DNA of 64,000 bases, taken from positions 145,475 through 209,474 of the forward strand of contig CAJOFM010000001.1 of assembly GCA_905233915.1 (NCBI GenBank), written 5' to 3'. The notes under the pieces are model-generated. The model was not told the origin of the DNA, searched no databases, and worked only from the letters and a program-made list of their open reading frames with translations. Shown piece by piece: positions 19,361 to 27,394 of this stretch. A program made the position numbers and the translations under genes. Source of the stretch: an uncultured Muribaculaceae bacterium (GTDB lineage Bacteria; Bacteroidota; Bacteroidia; Bacteroidales; Muribaculaceae). The number at the start of each line of letters is the position of its first letter. Within the stretch, counting starts at the first letter, position 1.

Positions 19361-20524
19361 TTATAATGATGCGACAAGAATTTCCTTGATGTCCTGCTCG
19401 GTCAAGGGGGCGTAGGCATGCTCGAGTCCCTCATTCACGGCAATGTGGTGTGCCATCTCGTCGATGCGGCTGTCGTCAATGCCCACCTCGCGCAGGTGCA
19501 TGGGAATGTTGATGCTCTCAAAGAAAGCATAGGTGGCGTCAATGGCCTTCTCAGCGATTTCCTGTTTGGGCAGCGAGGCATCGATGCCGAACACGTTAAT
19601 ACCGTATTTCACAAAGCGGTCGATGGTGCGGTCGTTGAGGATGTGGCGCATCCAACGCGGAGTGATGATAGCCAGGCCCTCGCCGTGGGTGATGTCGTAA
19701 TAGGCGCTCAGGGCATGCTCGATGCCGTGGCAGGGCCAGCCGCTGCGACTGTTGCCCAGAGAGTAGATGCCGTTGCAACCCAGGGTGCAGGCAAACATCA
19801 TCTCGGCGCGCGCACGATAGTCCTCGGGATTCTCCAAGCAGGCCTTGGCGTTCACCATCAGGCTCTTCAATCCAGCCTCGCAGAAACCGTCGTTCAGCAG
19901 GGTGTGGTCCTCACAGAAGTATTGCTCCATGATGTGGTTCATGGCATCGGCACAGCCAGCTGCAGTCTGTTTCTTGGACACGGTGAACGTGTAACGGGGG
20001 TCGAGGAATGAGCACACGGGGAACAGCAGCGGATCCATATAACCGATCTTGTCGTTGGTCTCGGTGCGTGAAATCACACCACCGCAATCATATTCACTGC
20101 CTGTGGCGGCCAGTGTCAGGATGTCCACGATGGGCAATGCGGCCTGAGCCTTCACTTTATAGGAAATCAGATCCCAGGGGTCGCCGTCGTACTTGGCACC
20201 GGCAGCAATGGCCTTGGAGCAGTCGAGCACGCTGCCGCCGCCCACAGCCAGGATTATCTCGATGTCGTTCTCCTTGCACAGGCGCACGCCGTCGAGCACG
20301 CTGGGGTTATACTTCGGGTTGGGCTGGATGCCTGAGAGCTCCACAATTTCGAAGTCCTTCAACAGTTCCTTCACGCGGTCATAGAGACCGATTTTCTTGA
20401 TGCTGCCGCCACCATAAGTCATTAACACGCGCTTGCCGATTGCAGCCATCACTGCGGGCAACTTCTCAATAACGTTCTCGCCAAACACCAGACGAGTCGG
20501 GGTCATATAATCAAAATTCTGCAT
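19361..20524 (-). CDS. Iron-containing alcohol dehydrogenase
   Basis: 'TRLVFGENVIEKLP', 'ILAVGGGSVLDCSKAIAAG', 'GWPCHGIEHALSAYYDITHGEGLAII'. Confidence 0.93.
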   Translation of the reverse strand: MQNFDYMTPTRLVFGENVIEKLPAVMAAIGKRVLMTYGGGSIKKIGLYDRVKELLKDFEIVELSGIQPNPKYNPSVLDGVRLCKENDIEIILAVGGGSVLDCSKAIAAGAKYDGDPWDLISYKVKAQAALPIVDILTLAATGSEYDCGGVISRTETNDKIGYMDPLLFPVCSFLDPRYTFTVSKKQTAAGCADAMNHIMEQYFCEDHTLLNDGFCEAGLKSLMVNAKACLENPEDYRARAEMMFACTLGCNGIYSLGNSRSGWPCHGIEHALSAYYDITHGEGLAIITPRWMRHILNDRTIDRFVKYGINVFGIDASLPKQEIAEKAIDATYAFFESINIPMHLREVGIDDSRIDEMAHHIAVNEGLEHAYAPLTEQDIKEILVASL

Positions 20525-20547
20525 AACTTCTATTGTTTATTTATTGA

Positions 20548-21153
20548 TTAATATCCTAAGCCTTTAAGCCACTTTTCCACCTTAGCCTTGCCGGTGCGCA
20601 CCTCGTGGCCGTAGATGCTATAGCCCTTGGTCACGTTGGCACCAGGGAAGGCGGCCTTCACGTCCTCGACGCAGTTGGCCAGGCCGCTGCCCTCGTGGGT
20701 GGTGAAGGGGATGACGGTCTTGCCCTGCAGGTCGTCGCCATGCTTCTTGAAGAATGTGAACATCACCTGGGGATAGGTGCCCCACCACACGGGACCACCG
20801 ATGAACACGGTGTCGTATCCGCTCATGTCCACGTCGCCCTCATACTCGGGCAGCTCGCCGTTGTTGGCCTCTTCCTGAGCCAGCTTGATGAGCGGGTTGT
20901 AGGTCATGCCGTCATACTTGTGGGTCACGATCTCAAACTGGTCGGCACCCGCCAACTCGCTGATGTAGTCGGCCACAATCTTGGTGTTGCCTACTTCAAT
21001 GTTTCCTACCCCGTAGTTGTCTCCCGCATGCGAGAAGAACACTACCAATGCTTTGCCTTTAGTTTCCATAACTTTCTCTTGTTTTGTCTGGCCGCTGCAT
21101 GCCGTCGAGACGAGCAATGCCAGCGCGACCATAATGATGTTCTTGATATTCAT
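20548..21153 (-). CDS. Lipoprotein-anchored flavodoxin
   Basis: Lipobox-like 'LLVSTACSGQ'; flavodoxin fold 'ALVVFFSHAGDNYG...VFIGGPVWWGTYPQ'. Confidence 0.85.
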   Translation of the reverse strand: MNIKNIIMVALALLVSTACSGQTKQEKVMETKGKALVVFFSHAGDNYGVGNIEVGNTKIVADYISELAGADQFEIVTHKYDGMTYNPLIKLAQEEANNGELPEYEGDVDMSGYDTVFIGGPVWWGTYPQVMFTFFKKHGDDLQGKTVIPFTTHEGSGLANCVEDVKAAFPGANVTKGYSIYGHEVRTGKAKVEKWLKGLGY

Positions 21154-21172
21154 AATTGCTTTATTGTTGTTT

Positions 21173-22018
21173 TTATCCTAATTGATACTCCCCGGTGCGG
21201 ATTGCGGCGATGACGCCGCCGTCGATAAGCAAGTCGGTGCCGGTGATGAACTTGGCATGCTCGCCAAGCAGGAACGCAGCGACCTCGGCAATCTCGTCGC
21301 TGGTGCCTGTGCGCTGGGCTGCCGAAGCATCAATCATGCGCTGGTAGCCGTCACCGTTGGCGTTGAACTCGTCATAGGCCAGCGGAGTGACGACGACACC
21401 CGGCGAGATGGTGTTGATGCGGGCGCGGCGCTTGCGCCAGCTGGTGGCAGCAGCACGCTGGGCCTGCAGGTGGTTCATGCGCTTGGCAATCATGTAGGCA
21501 AGGCCAGAATTCTGCATGGCCACCTCCTTGATGAAGGGCACATCCTTGAGCCCCTGGGTCGGCGTGTTGACGAGTTGTAGCTCGATGTCGTTGGGAATGG
21601 GATACATGTATGCGGCCTGGCTCGAGATGATGAGTCCCGCGCCACCCTGGGCCATCACCTGCCCGAAAGCATCCACGGCATAGCCCGTGCCCACCATGTC
21701 GAGATCGACGATGTGCTCTGGGTTGGCCTGATTGGGGGATGCTCCCGCCGTGTCGATGAAGTACATCACGGGTCCCAGCTCGGCGGCTTTGCGTGCGAAT
21801 GCCTCCACGCTGTCCTTCAGCAAGGCATTCACCACCATCGTTTCCACGTCATAACCACTGTGCCTGAAGTCCTCACCGACGCGCTCCAGGGCTTTCTCGC
21901 TGATGTCACCCAGCAGAATCTTCTTGCCCGCACCAATGCGGCGCACGATAGCGGTACCCATACTGCCGGCACCCAAGAGTGCCACCACAGCCTTCTGTTC
22001 GTTTCTGTCAAAAATCAT
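21173..22018 (-). CDS. SDR-family oxidoreductase
   Basis: 'VALLGAGSMGTAIVRRIG', 'RARINTISPGVVVTPLA', 'FITGTDLLIDGG'. Confidence 0.88.
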   Translation of the reverse strand: MIFDRNEQKAVVALLGAGSMGTAIVRRIGAGKKILLGDISEKALERVGEDFRHSGYDVETMVVNALLKDSVEAFARKAAELGPVMYFIDTAGASPNQANPEHIVDLDMVGTGYAVDAFGQVMAQGGAGLIISSQAAYMYPIPNDIELQLVNTPTQGLKDVPFIKEVAMQNSGLAYMIAKRMNHLQAQRAAATSWRKRRARINTISPGVVVTPLAYDEFNANGDGYQRMIDASAAQRTGTSDEIAEVAAFLLGEHAKFITGTDLLIDGGVIAAIRTGEYQLG

Positions 22019-22035
22019 AGTCTGTCCTCCTATTT

Positions 22036-22566
22036 TTATTGCTCTATATTCTTGATAAACTTTGCCGGATTACCGCCCACGATGGTATTTGGCGCTACAT
22101 CCTTGGTCACCACGGCACCTGCTGCGACGACGGCATTCTCGCCCACGGTCACGCCGGGCAGGATGGTGGCGCCCGCACCAATCCAAGCGTTCTTGCCGAT
22201 GTGGACGGGCTTGCAGATAAGCAACTGGCGGTCGTGCAAGTCATGATTGTTGCTGATGAGCTGCACATTGGCGGCTATCATGGCATGATCGTCAATGGTG
22301 ATACCCCCTCGTGACATCATCAAGCAGTCGGGCATAATCATCACATTCTTGCCAATTTTCACCCTGTCGAAGCACACGCCCTTGAGCGGTGGCATCACCA
22401 TGGATCCGTCACCCAGGTTATCGCCAAATAGTTCCTTTACCAGATTGTTATATTCCTCGGTATAGGGCATAGTTTGGTTGATGGTGAAAATGAGTTTCAC
22501 ATCTCGCATGCCGCGCTCCATTTCCTCAGGAGTTGTTTTGCGGGGGTCAACAATGATTGCGTCCAT
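22036..22566 (-). CDS. Hexapeptide-repeat sugar O-acetyltransferase
   Basis: 'PVHIGKNAWIGAGATILPGVTVGENAVVAAGAVVTKDV'. Confidence 0.9.
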   Translation of the reverse strand: MDAIIVDPRKTTPEEMERGMRDVKLIFTINQTMPYTEEYNNLVKELFGDNLGDGSMVMPPLKGVCFDRVKIGKNVMIMPDCLMMSRGGITIDDHAMIAANVQLISNNHDLHDRQLLICKPVHIGKNAWIGAGATILPGVTVGENAVVAAGAVVTKDVAPNTIVGGNPAKFIKNIEQ

Positions 22567-22674
22567 TTTTTCTTTATTTTCTTGATGTTGTTAATTACAC
22601 CGCAAAATTACATCGGTTTTTCATGGCAGCACTTTCATAAAAAGCGCTACAATTTTCACTTTTTGCACAATTCG

Positions 22675-22706
22675 TTTGCTTTACTGTTATTTTGGACATA
22701 ACTTTG
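22675..22706 (+). promoter_or_regulatory. Promoter TTTG - 20 bp - TAACTTTG before AraC gene
   Basis: Consensus match; ATG at 22712 leaves an extremely short leader. Confidence 0.5.
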
Positions 22707-22711
22707 CGGTC

Positions 22712-23533
22712 ATGAAGATAGATTTTCTTTTTTCCACCGACTTCTACGGGATGAATGCCAGTGAGTTGAGCCACACCTGCATGCACCTGCTGTGCACGGC
22801 TGGCGAGGGCAGCTTTGTGTTCAACGAGCACTGCTACCACATCATGAAGAACGACCTGGTGGTGATTTCCATGCCCGACCGCGTCAGCAATCTTGCGGCC
22901 CATGCCGACATGCAAGTAGAGTGGTTTGCCGCCGACTACAGGTTCCTGCAGAACCAGTTGCCGTCCAACAACTACAGCATCGGCGGTAGCATTTCGCTCA
23001 ATCAGGACCCCGTCATCAAGCTCACCGACGAACAGGCCCGGCATCTGCTGGAAGATTTTCACCGCCTGAGAGATCGCCTGGGCGAGCGACACCTGTCGTT
23101 CTACCAGGAACTCATGGGCAGCCTGTGCCAGACCATGATGTACGACATCTTTGAGGCTCATGCCCAGCGTGATGCCACCGACGCGCACACCGACCGCACG
23201 GCCTATATCGTCAAGCAGCTCATGGAGTTGCTTTCCACCGGCATCAGCCGCACCGAACGCGAGGTCGGTTATTATGCCGAGCGCCTCAACGTATCGCCCA
23301 AATACCTCTCGGCCACCATCAAGCGCGTGACAGGCCTCAGCGTCACCTCCTACATCGACCGCCACACCGTGCCCATCCTCAAGGAACTGCTCAACGACGA
23401 GCGCCTGTCGCTCACCCAGATTGCCGAGCGCATGAACTTCACCTCACTCTCCTACTTCAGCCGCTACTGCACCAAGCACCTGGGCCAGTCGCCCAGCGCC
23501 TACCGCCAGAGCCTCCAGCCCAAAAAGCGCTAA
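22712..23533 (+). CDS. AraC-family transcriptional regulator
   Basis: C-terminal double HTH 'YYAERLNVSPKYLSATIKRVTGLSV...LTQIAERMNFTSLSYFSRYCTKHLGQSPSAYR'. Confidence 0.9.
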   Translation: MKIDFLFSTDFYGMNASELSHTCMHLLCTAGEGSFVFNEHCYHIMKNDLVVISMPDRVSNLAAHADMQVEWFAADYRFLQNQLPSNNYSIGGSISLNQDPVIKLTDEQARHLLEDFHRLRDRLGERHLSFYQELMGSLCQTMMYDIFEAHAQRDATDAHTDRTAYIVKQLMELLSTGISRTEREVGYYAERLNVSPKYLSATIKRVTGLSVTSYIDRHTVPILKELLNDERLSLTQIAERMNFTSLSYFSRYCTKHLGQSPSAYRQSLQPKKR

Positions 23534-23596
23534 CCATCGGCCATCACATCGACATCTCACACTAAAACGCTAAGATTTTAGTTTCTAGTTGGCATC

Positions 23597-23659
23597 CCTA
23601 ATGCCTAAAACCTAATGCCTAAAACCTAAAACCTAATGCCTAAAACCTAATGCCTAATT
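23597..23659. repeat. Heptamer array CCTAATG/CCTAAAA, 9 units
   Basis: CCTAATG CCTAAAA CCTAATG CCTAAAA CCTAAAA CCTAATG CCTAAAA CCTAATG CCTAATT read directly. Confidence 0.95.
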
Positions 23660-23830
23660 CTTTCGTCCGCGCGTGCATGGGTGTAAAGCAACGGAAACTG
23701 CACTTTTGAGGGTGGCGGATGGGAGATTTGTTGAATAAATGTTGCTCATGTCGAGTATTATTACGATATTTGCGTGTTAAATATTCACCCACCCTACGGC
23801 TAACTCGTAGTAAGCAAATACTTGTCTATC

Positions 23831-24910
23831 ATGAACGAGCATCAACTGCAACAATTGGAAAGGACTCGTGAGTATGTGGAGCAACTCAAGCGGGAACACC
23901 CGTTGCGCGACCTGTTTTGGGAGTGCACGCTGCGCTGCAACATGGCGTGCCGACATTGTGGCAGTGACTGCCTGAAGGAATCGATGGTGCCCGACATGCC
24001 CCTGGCCGACTTCCTGCCAGTGCTCGACGAGGTGGCGGCGCACTGCGACCCCAGGGAAGTGATGGTGCAGACGGTGGGCGGTGAGCCGCTGGTGAGGCCC
24101 GACCTGATGGACTGCGGGCGTGCCATACGCGAGCGGGGCTTCATGTGGGGACTGGTCACCAATGGCCTCATCCTGGACCGCTCCCTTGCCCGCGAGATGG
24201 CCCAGGCGGGTATCACCTCGCTGTCCATCGACGTGGACGGCATGCGCGAGGAGCACAACTGGCTCCGCAATTCCAAGGTAAGCTTTGACGCCGCCATGCG
24301 GGCGATAGAAGCGGTACAAACCATCCCCGACCTCACCTGGGACGTCATTACCTGTGTGAACGGCCGCAATCTGCCCCAACTGAATGAGATCAAAAAGTTG
24401 CTCATCGAGGCTGGCGTGACCCACTGGCGCTGCTTCACCATCGACCCGATGGGACGTGCCGCCCAGGACCCGAGCCTGCTGATTACCGATGAACAGTTCC
24501 GCGAGCTGCTCAACTTCATCGTCGCCACCCGTTGCGAGGGGGAAATCGACCTGAGTTACGCCTGTGACGGATTCCTGGGCGCCTACGAGGGGCTTGTCCG
24601 CGACTATTTCTTCTATTGCCAAGCAGGGCTCTCGGTGGCCAGTGTGCGTGCCGACGGCGCCATCTCGGGCTGCCTGAGCATCCGCAGCGATTACAGCCAG
24701 GGCAACATCTACCGCGACAGCTTCTGGGATGTGTGGGAAAACCGTTTTGAGCAGTACCGCGACCGTGAGTGGATGAGGCGTGGCGCGTGCAAGGATTGTG
24801 AGGCATTCCGCTACTGTCAAGGCGACGGTTTCCACCTGCGCGACGGCAATGGCGACCTGATGATGACCTGCCACTACAGGCAGCTAAAAAATATTAAGGT
24901 TAATGGTTAA
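23831..24910 (+). CDS. Radical SAM/SPASM enzyme (resembles the Bacteroidetes rSAM/lipoprotein-system enzymes, TIGR04133-like)
   Basis: 'LFWECTLRCNMACRHCGSDC' with CxxxCxxC; C-terminal Cys-rich SPASM region '..ISGCLSIRSDYSQGNIYRDSFWDVWE...CKDCEAFRYCQGD...MMTC'. Confidence 0.88.
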   Translation: MNEHQLQQLERTREYVEQLKREHPLRDLFWECTLRCNMACRHCGSDCLKESMVPDMPLADFLPVLDEVAAHCDPREVMVQTVGGEPLVRPDLMDCGRAIRERGFMWGLVTNGLILDRSLAREMAQAGITSLSIDVDGMREEHNWLRNSKVSFDAAMRAIEAVQTIPDLTWDVITCVNGRNLPQLNEIKKLLIEAGVTHWRCFTIDPMGRAAQDPSLLITDEQFRELLNFIVATRCEGEIDLSYACDGFLGAYEGLVRDYFFYCQAGLSVASVRADGAISGCLSIRSDYSQGNIYRDSFWDVWENRFEQYRDREWMRRGACKDCEAFRYCQGDGFHLRDGNGDLMMTCHYRQLKNIKVNG

Positions 24911-24946
24911 TGGTTAGAGGTTAGGGTTTAGAGGCTAAGGGTTAAT
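24898..24946. repeat. Degenerate heptamer array GGTTAAT/GGTTAGA/GGTTAGG/GTTTAGA/GGCTAAG/GGTTAAT, 7 units
   Basis: Period-7 read directly; encodes the last codons and stop of the rSAM gene. Confidence 0.8.
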
Positions 24947-24949
24947 GTG

Positions 24950-25573
24950 ATGAAAGATAAGAGAAATAAAGGGAAAAAGACGCTCGCTGCGGTAGTTGCC
25001 GCGGGGCTCACGCCGGGTTTCGTTGCTGCCAGCACCGCAGGTCTGTCCAATCAGGGCTCCAATGCTGGAATCACCGCTGCCGATATGGTCGCCATTGACG
25101 GCACAACTTACAGTTTTGACGAGCTATATGCCATGCAACGTGGAGACACTGTGGAGACACAAATAGAGCTCCCCGAAGTCATAGTCAAATCATTGCCTCG
25201 AGCCACAAAGTATGGTGCCATAATGCCTAAACCGGTCAATGAAACTATCTATCGTGCCGTTGTGCAGATGCCACAGTTCCCGCTTGGCGAGGCTGCACTG
25301 ATAAAGTACATTGAATCACATATCATTTATCCTCCCATGGCTGCCGAAAACAATGTTCAGGGTAGAGTCGTTGTGCAGTTTGTTGTGAATAAAGACGGTA
25401 GCATAGGCGAAGTGAAGGTTGTGCGCTCGGTGGATAAGGACCTTGATGCCGAGGCCGTCCGTGTTATCAAGTCGATGCCCAAGTTTATTCCCGGCCGCCA
25501 AAATGGACAAGCTGTGAGCGTATGGTACACGCTGCCTGTACCATTCAAACTGCCAGTAAAAAACAATCACTAA
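24950..25573 (+). CDS. rSAM-adjacent paralog 1: leader + TYSFDELYAMQ block + TonB C-terminal domain
   Basis: MKDKRNKGKKTLAAVVAAGLTPGFVAAS...DMVAIDGTTYSFDELYAMQRGD; TonB-C 'PPMAAENNVQGRVVVQFVVNKDGSIGEVKVVRSVDKDLDAEAVRVIKSMPKFIPGRQNG'. Confidence 0.85.
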   Translation: MKDKRNKGKKTLAAVVAAGLTPGFVAASTAGLSNQGSNAGITAADMVAIDGTTYSFDELYAMQRGDTVETQIELPEVIVKSLPRATKYGAIMPKPVNETIYRAVVQMPQFPLGEAALIKYIESHIIYPPMAAENNVQGRVVVQFVVNKDGSIGEVKVVRSVDKDLDAEAVRVIKSMPKFIPGRQNGQAVSVWYTLPVPFKLPVKNNH

Positions 25574-25584
25574 AAACATTTGGA

Positions 25585-26262
25585 ATGATGAAAGAGAAAA
25601 ATAGAGGGAAAAAGACGCTCGCTGCGGTGGGTGCTGTGGTTGCTGCAGGGCTCACGCCGGGATTCGTTGCTGCCAGCGCCGCAGGTGCGGCTCTTCAGGC
25701 CCCCAATGCTCCATTCACCGCTGCCGACGTGGTCGCCATCGACGGCACAACTTACAGTTTTGACGAATTATATGCCATGCAACGTGGAGAATCTGTGGAC
25801 ACAATAGAGATGCATATCGTACTTGAAGAATCAAATGCCACTTTGTATGGAGTAATAATTCCTATACCCAATAATTCCCATAAAGTTCAGAGGGATAAAG
25901 CTAAGAAGGATAACGTTAAGAAGGATAACGTTAAGAAGAATGACGACACTGTCTATCGTAGCGTTGAGCAGATGCCCCGATTCCCGGGTGGCGAGGCTGC
26001 GTTGATGAAGTACATCAACTCCCATATCAATTATCCTACCGCGGCTGCCATGAATAAAATAGAAGGCAATGTCGTTGTGCAGTTTGTTGTGAAAAAAGAC
26101 GGAAGTATCGGTGAAGTGAAGGTTGTCCGCTCAGTGGAGAAGAACCTTGACAGGGAAGCCGTCCGCGTTATCAAGTCGTTGCCCAAGTTCACTCCCGGCC
26201 GCCAAAATGGTGAAGCAGTGAACGTATGGTACACGTTGCCTGTTCCATTCAAGCTGAAATAG
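25585..26262 (+). CDS. rSAM-adjacent paralog 2: leader + TYSFDELYAMQ block + TonB C-terminal domain
   Basis: MMKEKNRGKKTLAAVGAVVAAGLTPGFVAAS...DVVAIDGTTYSFDELYAMQRGE; TonB-C 'IEGNVVVQFVVKKDGSIGEVKVVRSVEKNLDREAVRVIKSLPKFTPGRQNG'. Contains KKDNVKKDNVKK mini-repeat. Confidence 0.87.
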   Translation: MMKEKNRGKKTLAAVGAVVAAGLTPGFVAASAAGAALQAPNAPFTAADVVAIDGTTYSFDELYAMQRGESVDTIEMHIVLEESNATLYGVIIPIPNNSHKVQRDKAKKDNVKKDNVKKNDDTVYRSVEQMPRFPGGEAALMKYINSHINYPTAAAMNKIEGNVVVQFVVKKDGSIGEVKVVRSVEKNLDREAVRVIKSLPKFTPGRQNGEAVNVWYTLPVPFKLK

Positions 26263-26384
26263 AGAAATCAGCACAGCAAAAGAGTATTAAACCATAAATA
26301 TCCTCCCTGAAAAGCCCGTGAGGACTGGCCAGATGATAGGCAGAAGTGAAGCGAAGCGGAACTCCTGTTAACGACACATGCCAC

Positions 26385-26640
26385 AAACTAGCCCCGCTAG
26401 GGGCGATACTTTCTCTGCCGCCCCGATGGGGCTTGGATGATTGCCCCACTATTGCAGGGGTTTCACTCGGCTTCGCCTCGTTGCACCCCTGCCTATACTC
26501 TAAACGCTCCTAACGGAGCTTTTATCAAGCATCACTGCCGAGAACTCCTGACTTGCTCTAAACGCTCCTAACGGAGCTTTTTGCGACCCACTCCAAACGT
26601 CCCTGCCTGTGGTCTCGCGGGTCTTACGGAGCATTTAACG
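26385..26640. repeat. Composite intergenic repeat (GCCCCGATGGGGC hairpin, 'GCAGGGGTTTCACTCGGCTTCGCCTCGTTGCACCCCTGC' hairpin, CTAAACGCTCCTAACGGAGC x2)
   Basis: Shares long blocks with 16320-16440 and inverted 43790-43890. Confidence 0.8.
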
Positions 26641-26708
26641 GAGCCAAGGGGCATTAAACTCTAAGGGCGTATTTTAGTCTAAAGAATATAATACTCTAAC
26701 GCCATAAC

Positions 26709-27329
26709 ATGAAGAAAGACAAAAATAAAGGGAAAAAGACGCTCGCTGCGGTGGGTGCCGTGGTTGCCGCAGGGCTAACACCAGGTGCCATTGTTGCCAG
26801 CGCCGCAGGAATGCCCCCTCAAAGCCCCAATGTTGAAATCACTGCTGCCCAGGTGGTCTCTATCGCCGGCAGCACCTATAGTTTTGATGAATTGTTCGCC
26901 ATGCAAGAACGTGTCAACGGTCCACGCCAAGAACAACCGCAACACGCATCAAGGTATGGCATACCACGCCCTCAAACTCAACACCAAACAATGTATGGTG
27001 CGATGCGCCCCATACACCCCCCACATCCAAAACCGCCTATTGAAATTCATGTGTCGGCGAGACTGGACACGATTCAAAAGGGCCTCATTGAGTATTGCAT
27101 CCAGTTGCTTGATGCTGATTCCTATACCCGAGGTGTCGATTTTGACCTTGACAGCGACTTGACCCGTGAAATAGAAATGAGTGAAGAGCAGCTGAAGGAA
27201 CTCAAGGCATTCATCGAGGAATACTACGGCGTGGAAGTGTCTCACCACCGTTTCCGTCTCCAAGGTCAGCTCAACACGTTGCGCCTCATCTCGGAATACA
27301 TCTTCAAGCTAAAAACCGTTTGGGACTAA
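26709..27329 (+). CDS. rSAM-adjacent paralog 3: same leader/TYSFDELFAMQ block with a different, ACP-like C-terminal domain
   Basis: MKKDKNKGKKTLAAVGAVVAAGLTPGAIVAS...QVVSIAGSTYSFDELFAMQE; C-term 'EMSEEQLKELKAFIEEYYGVEVSHHRFRLQGQLNTLRLISEYIFKLK' resembles ACP helix II-IV spacing. Confidence 0.8.
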   Translation: MKKDKNKGKKTLAAVGAVVAAGLTPGAIVASAAGMPPQSPNVEITAAQVVSIAGSTYSFDELFAMQERVNGPRQEQPQHASRYGIPRPQTQHQTMYGAMRPIHPPHPKPPIEIHVSARLDTIQKGLIEYCIQLLDADSYTRGVDFDLDSDLTREIEMSEEQLKELKAFIEEYYGVEVSHHRFRLQGQLNTLRLISEYIFKLKTVWD

Positions 27330-27331
27330 AG

Positions 27332-27394
27332 GAGTTAGAAGTTAGGAGTTAGGAGTTAGAAGTTAACTTTTCACTGTTAACTAATGCCTAAGGG
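27332..27394. repeat. Heptamer array GAGTTAG/AAGTTAG plus degenerate units up to and through the stop codon of the LRR gene
   Basis: GAGTTAG AAGTTAG GAGTTAG GAGTTAG AAGTTAA CTTTTCA CTGTTAA CTAATGC CTAAGGG in one 7-bp register. Confidence 0.85.

Noticed and set aside
22595-24874. Long minus-strand ORFs opposite AraC and rSAM genes
   Set aside because: Antisense of genes with diagnostic motifs; no independent support.
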